Below, piece after piece: positions 23,690 to 36,359 of a stretch of 64,000 bases of DNA (positions within the stretch are counted from its first letter, which is position 1; each line of letters starts with the position of its first letter). The notes under the pieces are model-generated. The model was not told where the DNA came from and made no database searches. It saw only the letters and a list, made by a program, of their open reading frames with translations. Source of the DNA: Cricetomys ansorgei. Taxonomy: Eukaryota; Chordata; Mammalia; Rodentia; Nesomyidae. The stretch spans positions 1,612,001-1,676,000 of the forward strand of contig JAMJFZ010000811.1 in the NCBI GenBank assembly GCA_026225945.1, written 5' to 3'. Position numbers and translations under genes: made by a program.

Positions 23690-25450
23690 TCCCATGTTGG
23701 ATAATTTCCTTCAAGTTGTTGGTCATGGATAGAGGATCCCAGAGATCACAAAAGCTACATAGGCTGTTGCCATTGCTTTTGTTCTTCTTCTAGAACTTGA
23801 CTGTGAAGCTCTATTGCTAGTGATATCACATATTTTGGTCACAGGACATAGAGAAATCAAGCAGGTGCTGACTTGGCAACTTCCTCCATCCTAGCTCGCT
23901 TACACAATGCCAGAAGGTGCTATACAGGCCTCTGGGGGTGAGGGGAAAGAACAACCATAAACAATTTTATCCATCTATGAGCCCTGCTAACTACAATAAT
24001 GACCAGACTGACACATGTTTTCCTTTATGTAAGAAACCCACCTATGGATTTTAAGAGTAGTATGGCTAATATTGTGTGCTGGTAAAAGACAGAATGATAG
24101 AAAGGATCCTAAAGAGGGTGGGAATGGTAATAATGCAACGTATCATTCATGAAAATGGAGGGTGGATACTAGGGTAGAGAATCTAACCAGAGTGAGTTAA
24201 GCAAATAAGACAGAGGAGACAGAGAAGGGAGGTTGATCTCATTTCAGAATATGAAAAAAGCCAGCCATATGGAAACCTAAAATTTAATGAAGTAAGTCAA
24301 AATGCTATCTAAAAATAAAAAAAATGTCACTGAAGGTGCCTTTCATGGTTGAATAAGATCTTTCCAGAAACCATGAGTCATGGGAAAAAAAACAGCAATG
24401 TTCAGTGTAGGATCCCTCCCTATGAGTTGTTGGCCAGGGAGTTCCCAAAGCCCCCTAAATAGTATAAGCTCCTTCCATTACTTTTAATTGTCCATAAGAA
24501 CTTGATGATAAGCTCCTATTGCAGAATACAACACCCCTTCTAGTTACAGGTCATAGAAAAATCAAGCTGCTACTGAGTTGGAAAATTTCTCAGCTAACCT
24601 TCACAGTCCCAGAAGGTGCTATTCCAGCTTCTTGATGAGATAAGGCATTAATATTCTTATTTAGTTCTGTTTGGAACTAAAATGTAGGAGGTATAATAAT
24701 GATCTAGGACTACACAGTTAGGCCATAGTCAGACATTATGCAGAGAGTGACAGATATTGGAACATTCATCCCTAAACAGAATGTCTCCATCAAATTCTTC
24801 CCTTCAGGGTTAAAAGAACCCCACAGAAAAGAAAACGCAAAAAGTGTAAGAGCCAGAGGGGATGGAGGACACCAAGAGAGAAAAGACCTCCTGAATCAAC
24901 AGGATCAATGAACGTATGAACTCGCAGAGGTTGAGGCAGCATGCACAGGGCTATACAGGTCTGCACCAGGTGGAACTCTAGAGCTGAAAGGAGAAGTGGG
25001 CATATGGCCCCATCTCTAACTCAGAAATAGTCTTCAATTGATAACCACCTGCAAATGGAAATTTAATTTTCGTCAAGAAAGTCTCACGTTGGAACAAATT
25101 GCTCTGAAGGGCAGGCTGCATACCCAGCAGTATATGTCAACAGAACATAATGGTATCCTTCAAGGCTCCTTGCCTCACAATGTCATGGCAGGGCTCTTTT
25201 TTTTTTTTTTTAAATTATCTTATATGTTTTGTTTTATTTTATTTATATATAAATTTTCTCTTCTTTCATTTTACCTTAGAGATCCTTTGTGTATATATAC
25301 TATGGCTTCCAGTTTAGTGTTTGTTTGGCATTCCTGAATTTGAACGAATGGGTCTTTTTTTTTTTTTGTGCCTTCTTTTGGACTCCTTTCTTTTTTCTTT
25401 GGTACAATTCTGATGCACTATTTTTAGTTTTATATTATTTCATTATATTA
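23690..25450 (+). mobile_element. Lx-type L1 3' region with an internally repeated segment
   Basis: A segment at about 23720-23960 recurs at about 24420-24650: both have AGAACTTGA, an AAATCAAGC word and CAGAAGGTGCTAT (about 23911 and 24610), roughly 700 bases apart. From about 24700 it runs through standard Lx 3'UTR landmarks (GTAAGAGCCAGAGGGGATGG near 24847, GGTCTGCACCAGGTGGAA near 24959) to T-rich sequence around 25200-25450. Non-coding. Confidence 0.8.
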
Positions 25451-27445
25451 TATTTTCTTTATTATATTATTAAAAAAAACAAAATAGCAATCAATAAAAC
25501 CAAAAACAGACTCCCAAAGTTTGTAAGTGATGAAGAAAGCAGACAAAGTTGTAACTTATTAAGTAGGAGAAACTATGTTTCTCTAATATGTCTGAACATA
25601 CAATTGCTTTTTTTTTTTTAAATACATGAGGCAGTTTTTTAATAAAACAGCAAAAAGACAATAAGAACAGTAAAGGATTTTAAATCTTTTGTAAGGAAGG
25701 TTTGCAAATGTACAATTTACTACGAGAGAAGTGAAAATCAAGAGGTACAGTAACGGCGTTTTACATAAACCATGATGGATACAATGAAAGAAAAGAGTAA
25801 ATTACAGCGAGTGGCCTGGGAAATGTCACGTGGGTTCCTTAGATACGGCTCCTGCTGCCCTTTTGAGATGCTAACTTAGTACTTTGTATACAGACAGGCT
25901 TTTGAGTTGAGTAGGTCAATAATACATTTTTAGGCCAAATTCAAAGGATTAGTGATAATGACATGTTGAATGACAATGTGAAAAGGAAGTTCACAGAAAT
26001 GGGTGGCAGGAGAATACACTAAACATGATCTTGAATTTGTAGAAGAGCAAAACATAAAATGTGAGTTCAGTGACAGTTTGACTAGCTTTTCTCAATCATG
26101 CAATCTCATGAGTGTGCATTGTGTTCACAACCAACGCTCCAGTTAGTAGAGGTTAATGTAGGGGGTTTTAGAAGATAAAGTAGGATTTATATGCTAAGCT
26201 AGCATGATGTTTCTATTTGTAAGTTCATTACAACAATGTGATTTTAATACCAAAGAAAGAGAAAATATTAAAAATGATTCCAAAGTTATAGGAAGTTCAA
26301 TAGTGAGGTGGACTTTACACTGGCATACTCTAAATTATCACAGGACAAATACAGATCCCTCTCCCTTCCTTGGTACAACGTGCTAAACTCCAGTGCCTAA
26401 TGGGAGAGTATTTTGCTGAGTCAGGTGCATTTTACTTGTAAGAGAGACAGCATCCACACCCTCACCATGAGCAAACTCTTGGGAGCACATTTGAATTTAA
26501 AGAGATCACAGAAAGAACAACCCTCCTGGGATACTCAAAAAGAAATGCAGTTGAAACCTTAACCTTAAATCTTAAAATATGGCCTTTGTACATATATCAG
26601 AAGCAATTTTGAGAGCATTTGGAACTAAGTTTCACCTACCTGGTGGGCTTTCTGAGCTATTTAGAAATGTGAACACACAGACAGGAAGTTCTTACTTCAA
26701 ACTCATGCATTTAGAGGTTGTATGAGAAGCTATTGAGCTATATTGAAAGAAGATAAACATTATCCTACAAAAGTGCATCTATGTGCTTTTGAGGCATACT
26801 GATGAAATAAAAGGAAGTTTTCATAAAATATAATGACCTGGCAAAAGTTAAGTTGTTAAAAGATGATTAAACCACTATTTAATAAAAGTTTGTGTCTTTA
26901 CAGGAAACAATTCTAACAATATGCTGCATAGAGCATATAATGACTTCAAAAATAATAACGTGATTAGAATTTTTCATATGTATTATGTCATGTTATATGC
27001 AAATATGCAATTATTATTTGTTACAGATAAAATTGAAAATTTACTAACAATTGAAATATTAAGTTTGAAATTTCATCCATTGTTTAGTATCTGGTAGTAG
27101 AAAGTACAAGAGTATTTGGTATCACTAATAACTAATAAAAAGCACATAACTTAGGGTAACATTGCATAAAATTGATCTTGTTTTAAGAATAAAGTGCGCC
27201 TACAAAGATACTAAAAGCTAAATAAAGTTTTCTAAGAAAGCATCATTCACTCTGATAAAAAATGAGAATGAACATAATTAAAATGGTACTTAAGTGAACA
27301 TATCAATTACTCATAATTTTAGTTATAAATGTCTGCCTATCTTATAGAGAATGTAATCGATACAAAGATTATCACAGTGTTATGCTGCGTGGCAAGCTAG
27401 CTAAATATTATAAAGAGTGAATGAATATCTGGAGGATTTGCCAAA
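25451..27445. other. Gene-free stretch downstream of the 27446-28390 receptor
   Basis: AT-rich; nothing recognised. Confidence 0.4.
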
Positions 27446-28390
27446 TTAACCCGTGGAAGCAAACATTTTGATGACTCCCTCTCGAATCTGCTTTGTCTTA
27501 ACTCCATAGACAATAGGGTTAAGTAGGGGTGGGATAAGCAAGTAGAGGTTTGACAGCAGAATGTGAACATAAGGAGCAACGTTGAAGCCGAATCTGTGTA
27601 TGAAGGATGTAAAAAATGTGAGGATGTAGAATTGGAGGAAGACGAAGATATGAGCTGTGCATGTGTTGAATGCTTTGAACCGGGCCTCCTTCTGTGGCAA
27701 TTTAAAGACAGCACGGAAGATAAAGGCATAGGACAAGAAAATGAAGATCACATCAAATCCCAGGACCGAAAAGGCCACAAAGAGTCCATATGCTTTATTG
27801 ATCCTGACATCCTCTGTAGCCAGCTTTACCACGGCCATATGCTCACAGTAGGAATGTGAGATGACTGTGGTCCTGAAATGGGTCAGTCGCAACTTAATTA
27901 GAAGTGGACACATGATAATGATAACTGATGCTCTCATGGTCACTGTTGTGATGACGGTAATGAGTACTTTCTTAGTGAGAATAGCAGAATGCCTCAGGGG
28001 GTCACAGATGGCCACATAGCGGTCAAAAGCCATGGCCAGGAGAATGCCAGACTCCATGCACTGGAAAGTGTGAGTGAAGTACATCTGGATTAGACATGAG
28101 TCAAAGTGAATCTTCTTAGACTGCATCCAAAAGACGGCCAGCATTTTAGGGGTGATGCACAGGGTGAGCCCCAGATCCACAGCTGCTAACACAGCTAAAA
28201 AGACATACATGGGCTCATGAAGACTACGCTCTCTGTGAATGATGGTGATAAGGAGACTATTTCCAGTCGTGGCCAGAACGAAAGAAATGAAGAATGGGAT
28301 CCCAATCCAGTGCTGCACTGACTCGAGGCCTGGAATTCCAGTCAGTGTAAAAACAGATGGCTTAAAACAGCTGCCATTAGTCAATGGCAT
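27446..28390 (-). CDS. Class I olfactory receptor, OR52A/OR52Z-like (intact)
   Basis: A seven-transmembrane odorant receptor of 314 residues. It shows N-glycosylation at N5 (NGS), GIPGLESVQ at 18-26, GN at 43-44, LHEPM at 57-61, Cys99, [10 protein letters not shown] at 120-129, YCEHM at 181-185, KEARFKAFNTC at 234-244 and NPIVY at 291-295. The KAFNTC version of the TM6 motif and the QKEAR loop are, from memory, typical of the OR52A group rather than the KALSTC of OR52J/E. The open frame continues 53 codons upstream, but a good splice acceptor interrupts it, so the Met of MPLTNGS is the start. The closest relative in the window is the receptor at 56551-57513, on the other strand. No damage seen. 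Confidence 0.94.
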   Translation of the reverse strand: MPLTNGSCFKPSVFTLTGIPGLESVQHWIGIPFFISFVLATTGNSLLITIIHRERSLHEPMYVFLAVLAAVDLGLTLCITPKMLAVFWMQSKKIHFDSCLIQMYFTHTFQCMESGILLAMAFDRYVAICDPLRHSAILTKKVLITVITTVTMRASVIIIMCPLLIKLRLTHFRTTVISHSYCEHMAVVKLATEDVRINKAYGLFVAFSVLGFDVIFIFLSYAFIFRAVFKLPQKEARFKAFNTCTAHIFVFLQFYILTFFTSFIHRFGFNVAPYVHILLSNLYLLIPPLLNPIVYGVKTKQIREGVIKMFASTG

Positions 28391-28427
28391 GGCGGCATGG
28401 GGTGTCAAATGCCTCCGGACTTCAGTT

Positions 28428-28444
28428 CTACCCAGAAATAACAA
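28428..28444 (-). promoter_or_regulatory. Predicted 3' splice site of the 27446-28390 receptor
   Basis: Read on the minus strand, a T-rich run ends in CTGGGTAG, with AG at 28429-28428. This leaves 37 bases of 5'UTR before the ATG. It explains why the 53 extra in-frame codons upstream should not be taken as protein. Confidence 0.6.
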
Positions 28445-29454
28445 AAGCATTATCAGCCTCAAATATGAAACACAATTCCAAAAAAAAAAAAATCCTTGGA
28501 AAGACAATAAAATTAATTGCATTCCTGAACTGATAAACTGAACTTCCAATTGATTTTATTTAGAAAGTTATATTGTGTATATAACGGTTTTTGCTAGTGT
28601 ACCATGTTAAGTAAATGTTTCACATTCTTTAAAGCGTTTACAAAAATACAATGAGAACGAGTACAAAATCCATCAATAATTGCTCCACATAGTTTGTATT
28701 CTAATTTTAAACATGTCTTTATTCTCTTTACGTTCATGGGTTTTGCAAATTATGTGCTGATTTGAAATATTTTTACTCATTTAAAATATAATTTCCCCCA
28801 AATGTACAAAGGTAATCTTTAAGTAGTATTCTGCTATACTATGAAATAAAATTCTCTTACTAATACTTTTTTTCCAGATGTGCAGTCCTACCTTTCCCCA
28901 AATAGATATTTTTTCAATCATAAAACTAACATTTCTGAGATACCGTTGCTATTTCCTTTTTAATTGTTTGCATTCATTTGCCAAATGACTCTCCTACAAC
29001 CGCTGACAATTGTCTGGGATGCGAATTAGTTTAAAACATCTGTTTTATTTTTAAATGAACAGAAATAAATAGAAATAAACCATATATTATCATGTACATT
29101 CTTATTTTTTAACAGAAAAGAAATTTCTGAGGAAAAATTGAAGTTAAAAGTGAAATTGAATAAAATCTTGGTCTTTATCGAGCTTAAAACCACTGGCTGC
29201 TAAAAAAAGAGTCAAACATAACTCAGAGATGTTAAGAGTCTACTTTTCACTTTTTTAAAGCATTAGACAAAAGCTTCCTCTAGATATAATTAACATTAAA
29301 TCATAAACACAGCTGTATCTTTTGAAGATATTTAGAAATGATGCTCCCACAAATGTCAGGAACATGTCAGGCAATTGAGGGCTGTGGGAAAACGTTTAAT
29401 TCCTCTCCCTACCCCTGCAGGCATGTGCTGCTTACATGGCTAAGTGACTTGCTT
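28445..29454. other. 5' flank of the 27446-28390 receptor
   Basis: Includes an A12 run near 28480 (T-rich on the receptor strand). Otherwise nothing recognised. Confidence 0.4.
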
Positions 29455-29460
29455 CCTTCA

Positions 29461-29490
29461 CTGCAGCATCTCTATCTTGTCATTCCTCCA
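29461..29490 (+). pseudogene. Possible relic of an olfactory receptor TM7 segment
   Basis: One frame reads LQHLYLVIPPVE, matching the [12 protein letters not shown] of intact receptors over LYLVIPP. At nucleotide level, 18 of 20 bases agree with 9628-9647 of the OR52J-type gene. Flanking sequence shows no further match, so this is either a tiny remnant or a coincidence. Confidence 0.2.
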
Positions 29491-29599
29491 GTGGAACTAA
29501 CCCAAAAGGTGACCCATGGTGATGGAGCTTTCACTTTGTATTTCCCATCTGTTTGTTTTCCAGGAAATGTGCCTAAGCTGCTTAAGTAGCATTGGGCAC

Positions 29600-32030
29600 C
29601 AAATACCTATTGCTCTTAATTCTTCATCAATGACTCCCAATATACCTCAGCTGCATGGTTCACAGAGAGGATCACAGTCTACAACATAAACTTTCTTTAT
29701 TTTGAGCATTTTAAAAGAAACATTTAGAGAGAGTGAAAAATCAGTAAAGAAGATATTTACCCCCCTCTATTTCTTTAGAGTTTTAGAATGGTATAGGTAA
29801 TGTACCTAGATTAAAATTTTGTATATAATTAAATTTTTTTAACTTGAACTGATTCTAGTCTATACAAAAAGAGTTTAGAACTTATCTGTGTTCCTTACTA
29901 AGTAATAGACAAATGGACAGTCAAGACAGGCAACACACTTAATTTATCTATAATCTTCCCTATGCTGTATAAATCTAAAACTTTGAAAATGTCTAAATTG
30001 TTATTATTCAGACACGATGGATTATATAAGTAAATTGTGCTGTGTTTATTTGATGAACACAAAAACTGAAAATTTTAAAATTTTATGAATAGTAACTACT
30101 AAATTATTCATAATTGTGAATAATTTTAACAACTTTAATGTTATGGGTACAGTAAAATATAAACTTTAAAAACACTGAACATTTTGTGACTGCACACCCA
30201 CTAAAGTTCTATTTTGCAGCTTCTATAAAGGAAGCATGGAATGGTCAGAATGTGTCTACACTGTCTAAATACCAGCAAGCAGTAGATACAACGTTATTCT
30301 CACTACACTGGAACAAATGGCTTCTGTGTATACAGAATGAAGACACTGATGGAAAATTGTTTTGGCACCAAAAAAGTGTTGTGTGTTGTGTAATTTTAGA
30401 ATTACATTGAGTTCTTATTGAAATTCACTGATTAATAGTTGTTTCTATTGTTTGGTTATATATAATGTGTAGCTATGTTTGTATTGTCTGGTTCTTCATC
30501 ACACTGTTGCTATTTATAATGAATACATCAAGAAGGATATAAATCCAATAGATTTTTAATTCTTCAATGAAACTTTGGAATTATCAAATTTTTAACAAAA
30601 CTAAATCATTGAAATAACTATGGCATGCATTTTTCCTCCAGCATGATGTAGTACCTTGAAAGTAAATAAACAATAAGAGTATGTTTCTAACACGTAACCT
30701 CTCCTACTTAAAACCATCAGTAGTTTAAATTGTGTGTGGTTGTAATATAAAAATAATCATTACATGAGCTAAAGGAAAATGTTCCAGGTGGCACTCGCAC
30801 AAGCAGCGTGATTCCTGTACAACTATTATGAACAGTCTGGAAACATTTGAAGGTTGTTCCCTAAATAATTTATCTCAGTAATTGTACATTAATTCAACCC
30901 AAACAAAATATGTATCATGTATTTTACTATGTCTGAGGCACTGTATAAACACCCATAGTTACAGCTATAAAAATGAAATTATCAACAAAAATCGCTCCAC
31001 ATTCTGTGATATTCATTTCCCAACATATAATAATAGAATGTGAAAGTCCAGTTGCTTTAAAAGACAATTAGAATCCTCAATATTTCCTCAGGGCCTTCAA
31101 GCCACACTGAAGCTACAATTCTGTCAATGCTGGAAATATCAACAAAACAGCAGGTCATGGACACATTGGGACTTCATCGAAGCCACATTTAATTATAGGA
31201 AGCAACCCCCAAGACTTTATGACAAATAAATTTTCTTCTGTGAAATTCTACAGCTTGACCACAGATCTAAGAATCTAAAATGAAATCTCTCTCACAGCAA
31301 TGTTTTACAGCTCAGGCATACCCCATGATTCTGTTGAATATCTCTTCTCTTACATTTGAGTACCTTTCTTCTGAGCACTTACCTCAGCCATCTCAGGAGG
31401 AGAGGAACAGTAACCAAGACAACTATCTCTCACCGCATCATTACAATTATTTATAATCTGTTTCTCCACTTCTCTCCATGCTTATGATTAGCAATCTCTG
31501 TATTTAATTTCTCATGTGGTGACCTATTTGTCCTGATTCCTTTCTCTGATAGAATACGCCCTGTTCTTAGCTTGATGGTGTTTAATTACCCGTTTAGGTA
31601 GTATTAAAATACTCACATGAATCTGATAGTAAGAAATGTGTTAAATTCTGTACTGGGCCATGTGCCAATGGTGTTTATATGATTTCACACATCTCCCTTA
31701 GGAATCTGTTTGTACTCTAGAGACAAGAATCATTCTGACATTGCAAAACAACCCACCCCAAACTTTGATTCTTCTTTTCATTTTCTGAGCTTATGCTAAG
31801 AGCCAAAAGATGAAAATCTAGGAACTTGGAAGATTGGAAAAAATGGAAGTAATTAAAGAACATTACAGCATAAAAAATATCTATCATGCTATCAGGAACA
31901 GTAATACCTCTATTATATCCCTTAGCATTTTTAAAAGAAATATTAAACAGATACAGAATGAACTAATCATATCAAATGTATTCACACAATATATTGAAAT
32001 AGAAAAGCATGATCTTGATAGTCCAAGACT
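29600..32030. other. Gene-free stretch
   Basis: No gene recognised. 31080-31560 is less AT-rich and may be an old, unidentified repeat. Confidence 0.35.
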
Positions 32031-32092
32031 ATTTTTTGAGATAGGATCTCACTATGGAGCCCTGTTGGCATTGAACTCACAGAGATCTAATT
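32031..32092 (-). mobile_element. B1 SINE fragment, antisense
   Basis: TTTGAGATAGGATCTCACTA, then a CATTGAACTCACAGAGATCT segment, is the 5' part of a B1-type element in reverse, truncated. The open frame at 31834-32094 is completed only by this SINE and is not a gene. Confidence 0.6.
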
Positions 32093-32599
32093 AACTCTGT
32101 TCACCAGCAATATTTTTAAAATCAAGAATATAATATAATATTATGATATATACATTTATTACTACATTACACTATTGACCCAAATGAATAGAAAAGATAC
32201 AAAACTTATAATGCCTATATAAAAAATGTACACAATTTGTGAAAAAAATAATTTTAAGGAATAATGTATACTTGAAGTACAATCAGTTGTGAGAAACTAA
32301 GATGAAGCATTCAAAGATTGTGTTTCTTAAATACTGTGCCAAGCTCTAGGTAATGTATTAAATTGTGAGAACCGTATATAAATATAGATATGTTAGTGCA
32401 TTATATACATATTGAGAATAAAGAAACCGAATTGTTTTTCACAAATATGGTCGCATATATGCAAAATAAATAACTGGCAAATGGGTTAAAGGTATGTTCT
32501 TAAAATATAATTATAACAACGTCATAGGAGATACACTGAGCTTACAAAAGTCTGTTCTTTTTCGTATGCCAGGAATTAACCAGTGGAATTTGATATAAA

Positions 32600-33060
32600 A
32601 ACACAATCAACAAGATCCAGAGAATAGGAAGGAGGGAGGAGAGCCATAAAAAAACTGTCTTCTGGACATGGCACGGCCATTGCACACATGAACTCAGCAG
32701 ATGTGGTTACCTGCAAAAGACTTATACAAAAACAAGCCAATCAGAAATTTTAGCATGAATGGAGGAGGAGGCTCTCCAAGTCTCACCCTTTACTGAGGAA
32801 TTATTGCTGACTGATGCCTGCTGAGGAAAGGAGGGTCACTTTTCTTTGGGAACATGGCTGCTGGCAGGTAAGCCTATGCCACAATGAATGGCCCACATTC
32901 ATGTGAATATGGGTGACACCAATGAAACTCAATGGGTTATTAATTTAAAAGTAGAGAACTTGAAATTGAAAGAGAGGTGCATTGAGGGTCCCTGGAAGTA
33001 TTGGAGAGTAGGAATACATGTGGAGGTGACTAAAATTGATTATAACCATGAATATATATG
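32600..33060 (+). mobile_element. L1 3'UTR (Lx-related)
   Basis: TGGACATGGCACGGCCATTG, CATGAACTCAGCAG, GTGGTTACCTGCA and later GCTGACTGATGCCTGCTGAG are landmarks of an old rodent L1 3'UTR. The copies at 36360-36690 and 58980-59475 share parts of it. Confidence 0.75.
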
Positions 33061-33145
33061 ATTTATATATATATATATAACAATATTATATATGTTTACA
33101 TATGTATGATTATATATTATATATAAATTTATATATATAATGTAA
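33060..33145. repeat. Imperfect TA-rich low-complexity tract
   Basis: Runs of TATATA with interruptions, following the L1 tail. Confidence 0.85.
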
Positions 33146-33429
33146 AATCACACTGTCAAAAATCAGCACCATTAAAATAGCACTTTGCAAATTAAATATT
33201 AAATAAATTAAAGTAAAATTCTACCAAATATGTATAAGATAGACAGTGGGAATGTTAAATAAAAATCAGTGGTAGTCTAAGCGAATGTAGTGGAAAAAGA
33301 AAAACAACATGTTCATACATTGTTAGATTGAGTACTAATTCAGAAGAGGTCTCAAAACAATAGAATTTTGAATTGCCATTTGGACTGCAAAATGGTGCAA
33401 CTACTTTTAAAATATTTTTAATTGACAAA

Positions 33430-34330
33430 ATATTTGTTTTATGAGGTTTAATGGTGTATAAATTGATATTTCAACATACTCATGCAGTGTTTATATAATC
33501 CAAATTACAAATGAACACTTCGACCATCTCAGACTTTCTCTTTGTGATGAGAACACTTGAAAACTACTGTCAACTGCTTTCCAATACACTATACAGGGTT
33601 TGTTGTGGTCAGCATGTGGTGCGGTAGATTGCCACAGCTCATTCTTTCTGTATAACTGGTATTTGTACAATTTAACCAATAGCTCAGCTCTCCTCTATCT
33701 ATTACTTCTAGCAATCACCAATCTTTAATTCACTTTTATGAATTTGACTATTGTAGATTTCATTTTTAAGCATATGGTGTTTATTTCTCAGTGTTTAGAT
33801 TATTCTCTCAGTATAGTTCTGTGTAGATTCATACAGATTGCTGTAAATAGTAGAACTCCCTTCTATTCCACTGTGCAGAGAAGACATGCTTTTCACACAT
33901 TTTTATCAGCAGTAGGGCACTTTAATTGATTCCATCTGTGAAAATTGTTCAATGATCACAGGAGTACAGGCATCTATTCAATATAGGAACAGTAGTTCAC
34001 TAGCTACATGTTAGAAGTAGGTTGCTAAATCATACCATAAATTCCATTCGTAGTTTTTTGAGAAAACACCATAAAATTTCCACAGTGGCTGAACTAATTT
34101 ACATCTACACTGCACAAGAGTTACCCTTTTCCACATTCTCGGGAACACAGGTTGTCTTTCATTATTTTGATGTCATTCTACAAGGTATACACTAAAATCA
34201 TTTAGGTTCTTATTTGCATTCTCGTGATGATTATTAGACATATTGAGACTTTTAAAATATATATATTAGGCATTTGAATGTCCCTTTTGATAAACGTCTG
34301 CTGAGGTTTTTGACCATTTAGTCATTAAAT
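33430..34330 (-). mobile_element. Old L1 3' region, antisense
   Basis: The plus strand near 34077-34250 reads CCACAGTGGCTGAACTAATT, a CATTCTCG-like word, and TTATTTGCATTCTCGTGATG, the usual antisense L1 3' text; weaker similarity runs back to about 33430. Diverged and non-coding. Confidence 0.7.
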
Positions 34331-34929
34331 AATGAATTATAGAAAATATCTCATGGTCTCTCTCATATTTGGACCTTTGGTTTTGAAGGTTAAGTAAGAG
34401 TAACTAGGTGGGAATCAGTGTGGACAATGGCTTGGAAAGCTGGAAAGGGGTGTAAGAGATGGTACAAGATGTGGCTTTAAGGCAGGGGAAGGGCAATAGA
34501 ACATAATAGATATGAAAGAAATAGGCAAATTACTGAGGCAGAAATGTACAGTGGGAAAAGAGGAGGCAGGGTCCACTTGAACTGAAAGTGTACAGGTATT
34601 TTCTTTCCATCAATTCTTCAGTATTGTATCTAGTGGTCTTTACTTGTATTAGATGTGAATAATGACTAAAGGAAAAAACAAGACATATTAGAGAAACTGT
34701 AACAGATAAGGGAGACTCACAAGATGTAACTCATAAGTCTAATGCTGTGCCCTGAGTGGGGTTTTTCTTTGATGAAATATGTAGTAATAAAAAAGAGAAT
34801 ATGAATAATATATGAGCTTTAGTTAATAATATTAATATTGATTAATTGTGACAAATAACTCTACTTATGTAAAATCTTAATGATAATATATATCATGTAT
34901 ATGTGATTATCTGTACAAAGTCAAATTAA

Positions 34930-35090
34930 CAATTGGTTATCTGATACCAGTCATCCCTGAAAACATATACATAGGTAATATTACACAGACTGAGCAGTTT
35001 TCATTTATGCATTTAGGGTTATAAATGTATACATTATATACATGTACATATATGTATGTAACAACAATTAATGAAATAAAGAGGTTATTA
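34930..35090 (+). mobile_element. L1 3'UTR fragment
   Basis: TTACACAGACTGAGCAG, repeated TATATGTA words, then GTAACAACAATTAATGAAAT and AAAGAGG match a segment near the end of rodent L1 3'UTRs. Confidence 0.6.
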
Positions 35091-35639
35091 GATTTGGAGT
35101 CAAATTCCAAACTGTCTGACTGGCAAGGTTCTGTTAAGTCAACAGTTTTTTCTTACCTACTTCTGCATGGTTAAGAACTGAGCAGGGGAAGGCCAACGCA
35201 GCAGCACTCTGCTTCCCATTTCTTCTCCCTCTTCCCCTCACATCCTCTCTATCCAGATGGTTTCCTTCACTGACCTGCTTAAGCTTGGGACCCAAACCAA
35301 CCAAGCTCCACATTCTGTGTTCCAGGGCTTGGGGCCTGAACACCCCTCAAGTGTTCCCAGTGCTAGAACCACTTTGCATTGTCACAAACTTACTGTTTCT
35401 GACAGTTTGGTGGTTTATCAGAAAGTCAAAAATTTGGCAGGCTTTTTCAGTTTACATTTTTTATATATGATGCTTTTGCCATTGCGTGATAAATTACATA
35501 CATGTTAGAATGAGCTTCTCAAAGAAGCATGTTAAATTGCGGTTGAAAACAACCAGAGAAGGGGTGAAGATGGGGTAGAAGGGAAGGCTTGGAGGGTCCT
35601 CGGCCAAATGGGTAAGCTAGGTGACTTTATGGGACAAGA
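35091..35639. other. Unassigned, relatively GC-rich stretch
   Basis: 35140-35360 is more GC-rich than its surroundings, with overlapping open frames on both strands. It may be an old LTR or other repeat, but I cannot name it. Confidence 0.3.
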
Positions 35640-35822
35640 TGTGTATGTGTGTGTTTCTTATGTCTTTTTGTAGTTCCCCATTTTGTCTGTTTTCTTTTAA
35701 ACAGAAAGAGATAAAGAAAACCTGTAGACTTGGGTGGGTGGAAAGGGTCTGGAAAAAGTTGAGGAAGGGGAAACTGAATAGAGTAAATTGCTTGAAAATT
35801 TTTATTTTAATAAAAAAAATCA
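35640..35822 (+). mobile_element. L1 3' terminal fragment
   Basis: G-rich GGGTGGGTGGAAAGGG and GAGGAAGGGGAAACTGAATA, followed by an AATAAAAAAAA tail, fit the 3' end of an L1. Confidence 0.5.
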
Positions 35823-36052
35823 GGCATATTTTCAAAGAGCAAACTTTTGTAAGTCATAGATATGAACTAGAAATTCTACGAGTGATCTTGTAAGGAGGAA
35901 ATTGAGAACTGAATAAATGTTATTTAGTGACCTCTTTGTACCACAAAAGGTCTGTGATGCTGACAACAGCCTTCTTAGAAATGCTATTTTTTGTTGAAAT
36001 AAGCTTCTGTTCAGTTTGCCTCCAGTAGAAGAAGAAAGGGTTTTTCAGCTGT

Positions 36053-36055
<3 letters not shown>

Positions 36056-36089
<34 letters not shown>
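36056..36089. repeat. (TA)17 microsatellite
   Basis: A pure alternating AT run of 34 bases. Confidence 0.95.
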
Positions 36090-36093
<4 letters not shown>

Positions 36094-36224
36094 TATGTAA
36101 GAAGATTCTCAATTAATATATTTTGAAGTTTTTGAGTACTAATTTTCTTTTTGTGAAGTAGTAAAAATACAATTCCCTTTAATCCTTAAAAATCAAATGC
36201 TATAAAAATTCCAAAACAAACAAA

Positions 36225-36350
36225 AATAAATAAGGCCATATAAATTTGAAAGAGAGCAACAAGGAGTGTTTTGGAAAGTTTGGAGGGAGGGAAAAAAAGA
36301 GAGAAATGATGTGATTATTTTACAGTCTCAAAAAACAACAGCAACAAAAC
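36225..36350 (+). mobile_element. L1 3' tail
   Basis: AAATTTGAAAGAGAGCAACA, GTTTGGAGGGAGGG and GAAATGATGTGATTATTTTA followed by an A-rich tail match the terminal segment of rodent L1 3'UTRs. Confidence 0.7.
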
Positions 36351-36359
36351 TTTATGGAA

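Noticed and set aside
28391..28549. 53-codon N-terminal extension of the 27446-28390 receptor with a hydrophobic, signal-like look
   Set aside because: The hydrophobicity comes from the T-rich acceptor tract; ORs lack such leaders.
29338..29589. 83-codon plus-strand open frame as a gene
   Set aside because: Only a short TM7-like match; the rest is unlike any OR, so only a possible relic is reported.
30785..30805. Possible CTCF site (CCAGGTGGCACTC)
   Set aside because: Only the AGGTGGCAC half fits; the upstream half of the consensus is absent.
31834..32094. 86-codon open frame
   Set aside because: Its end is an antisense B1 fragment and the rest is low complexity.
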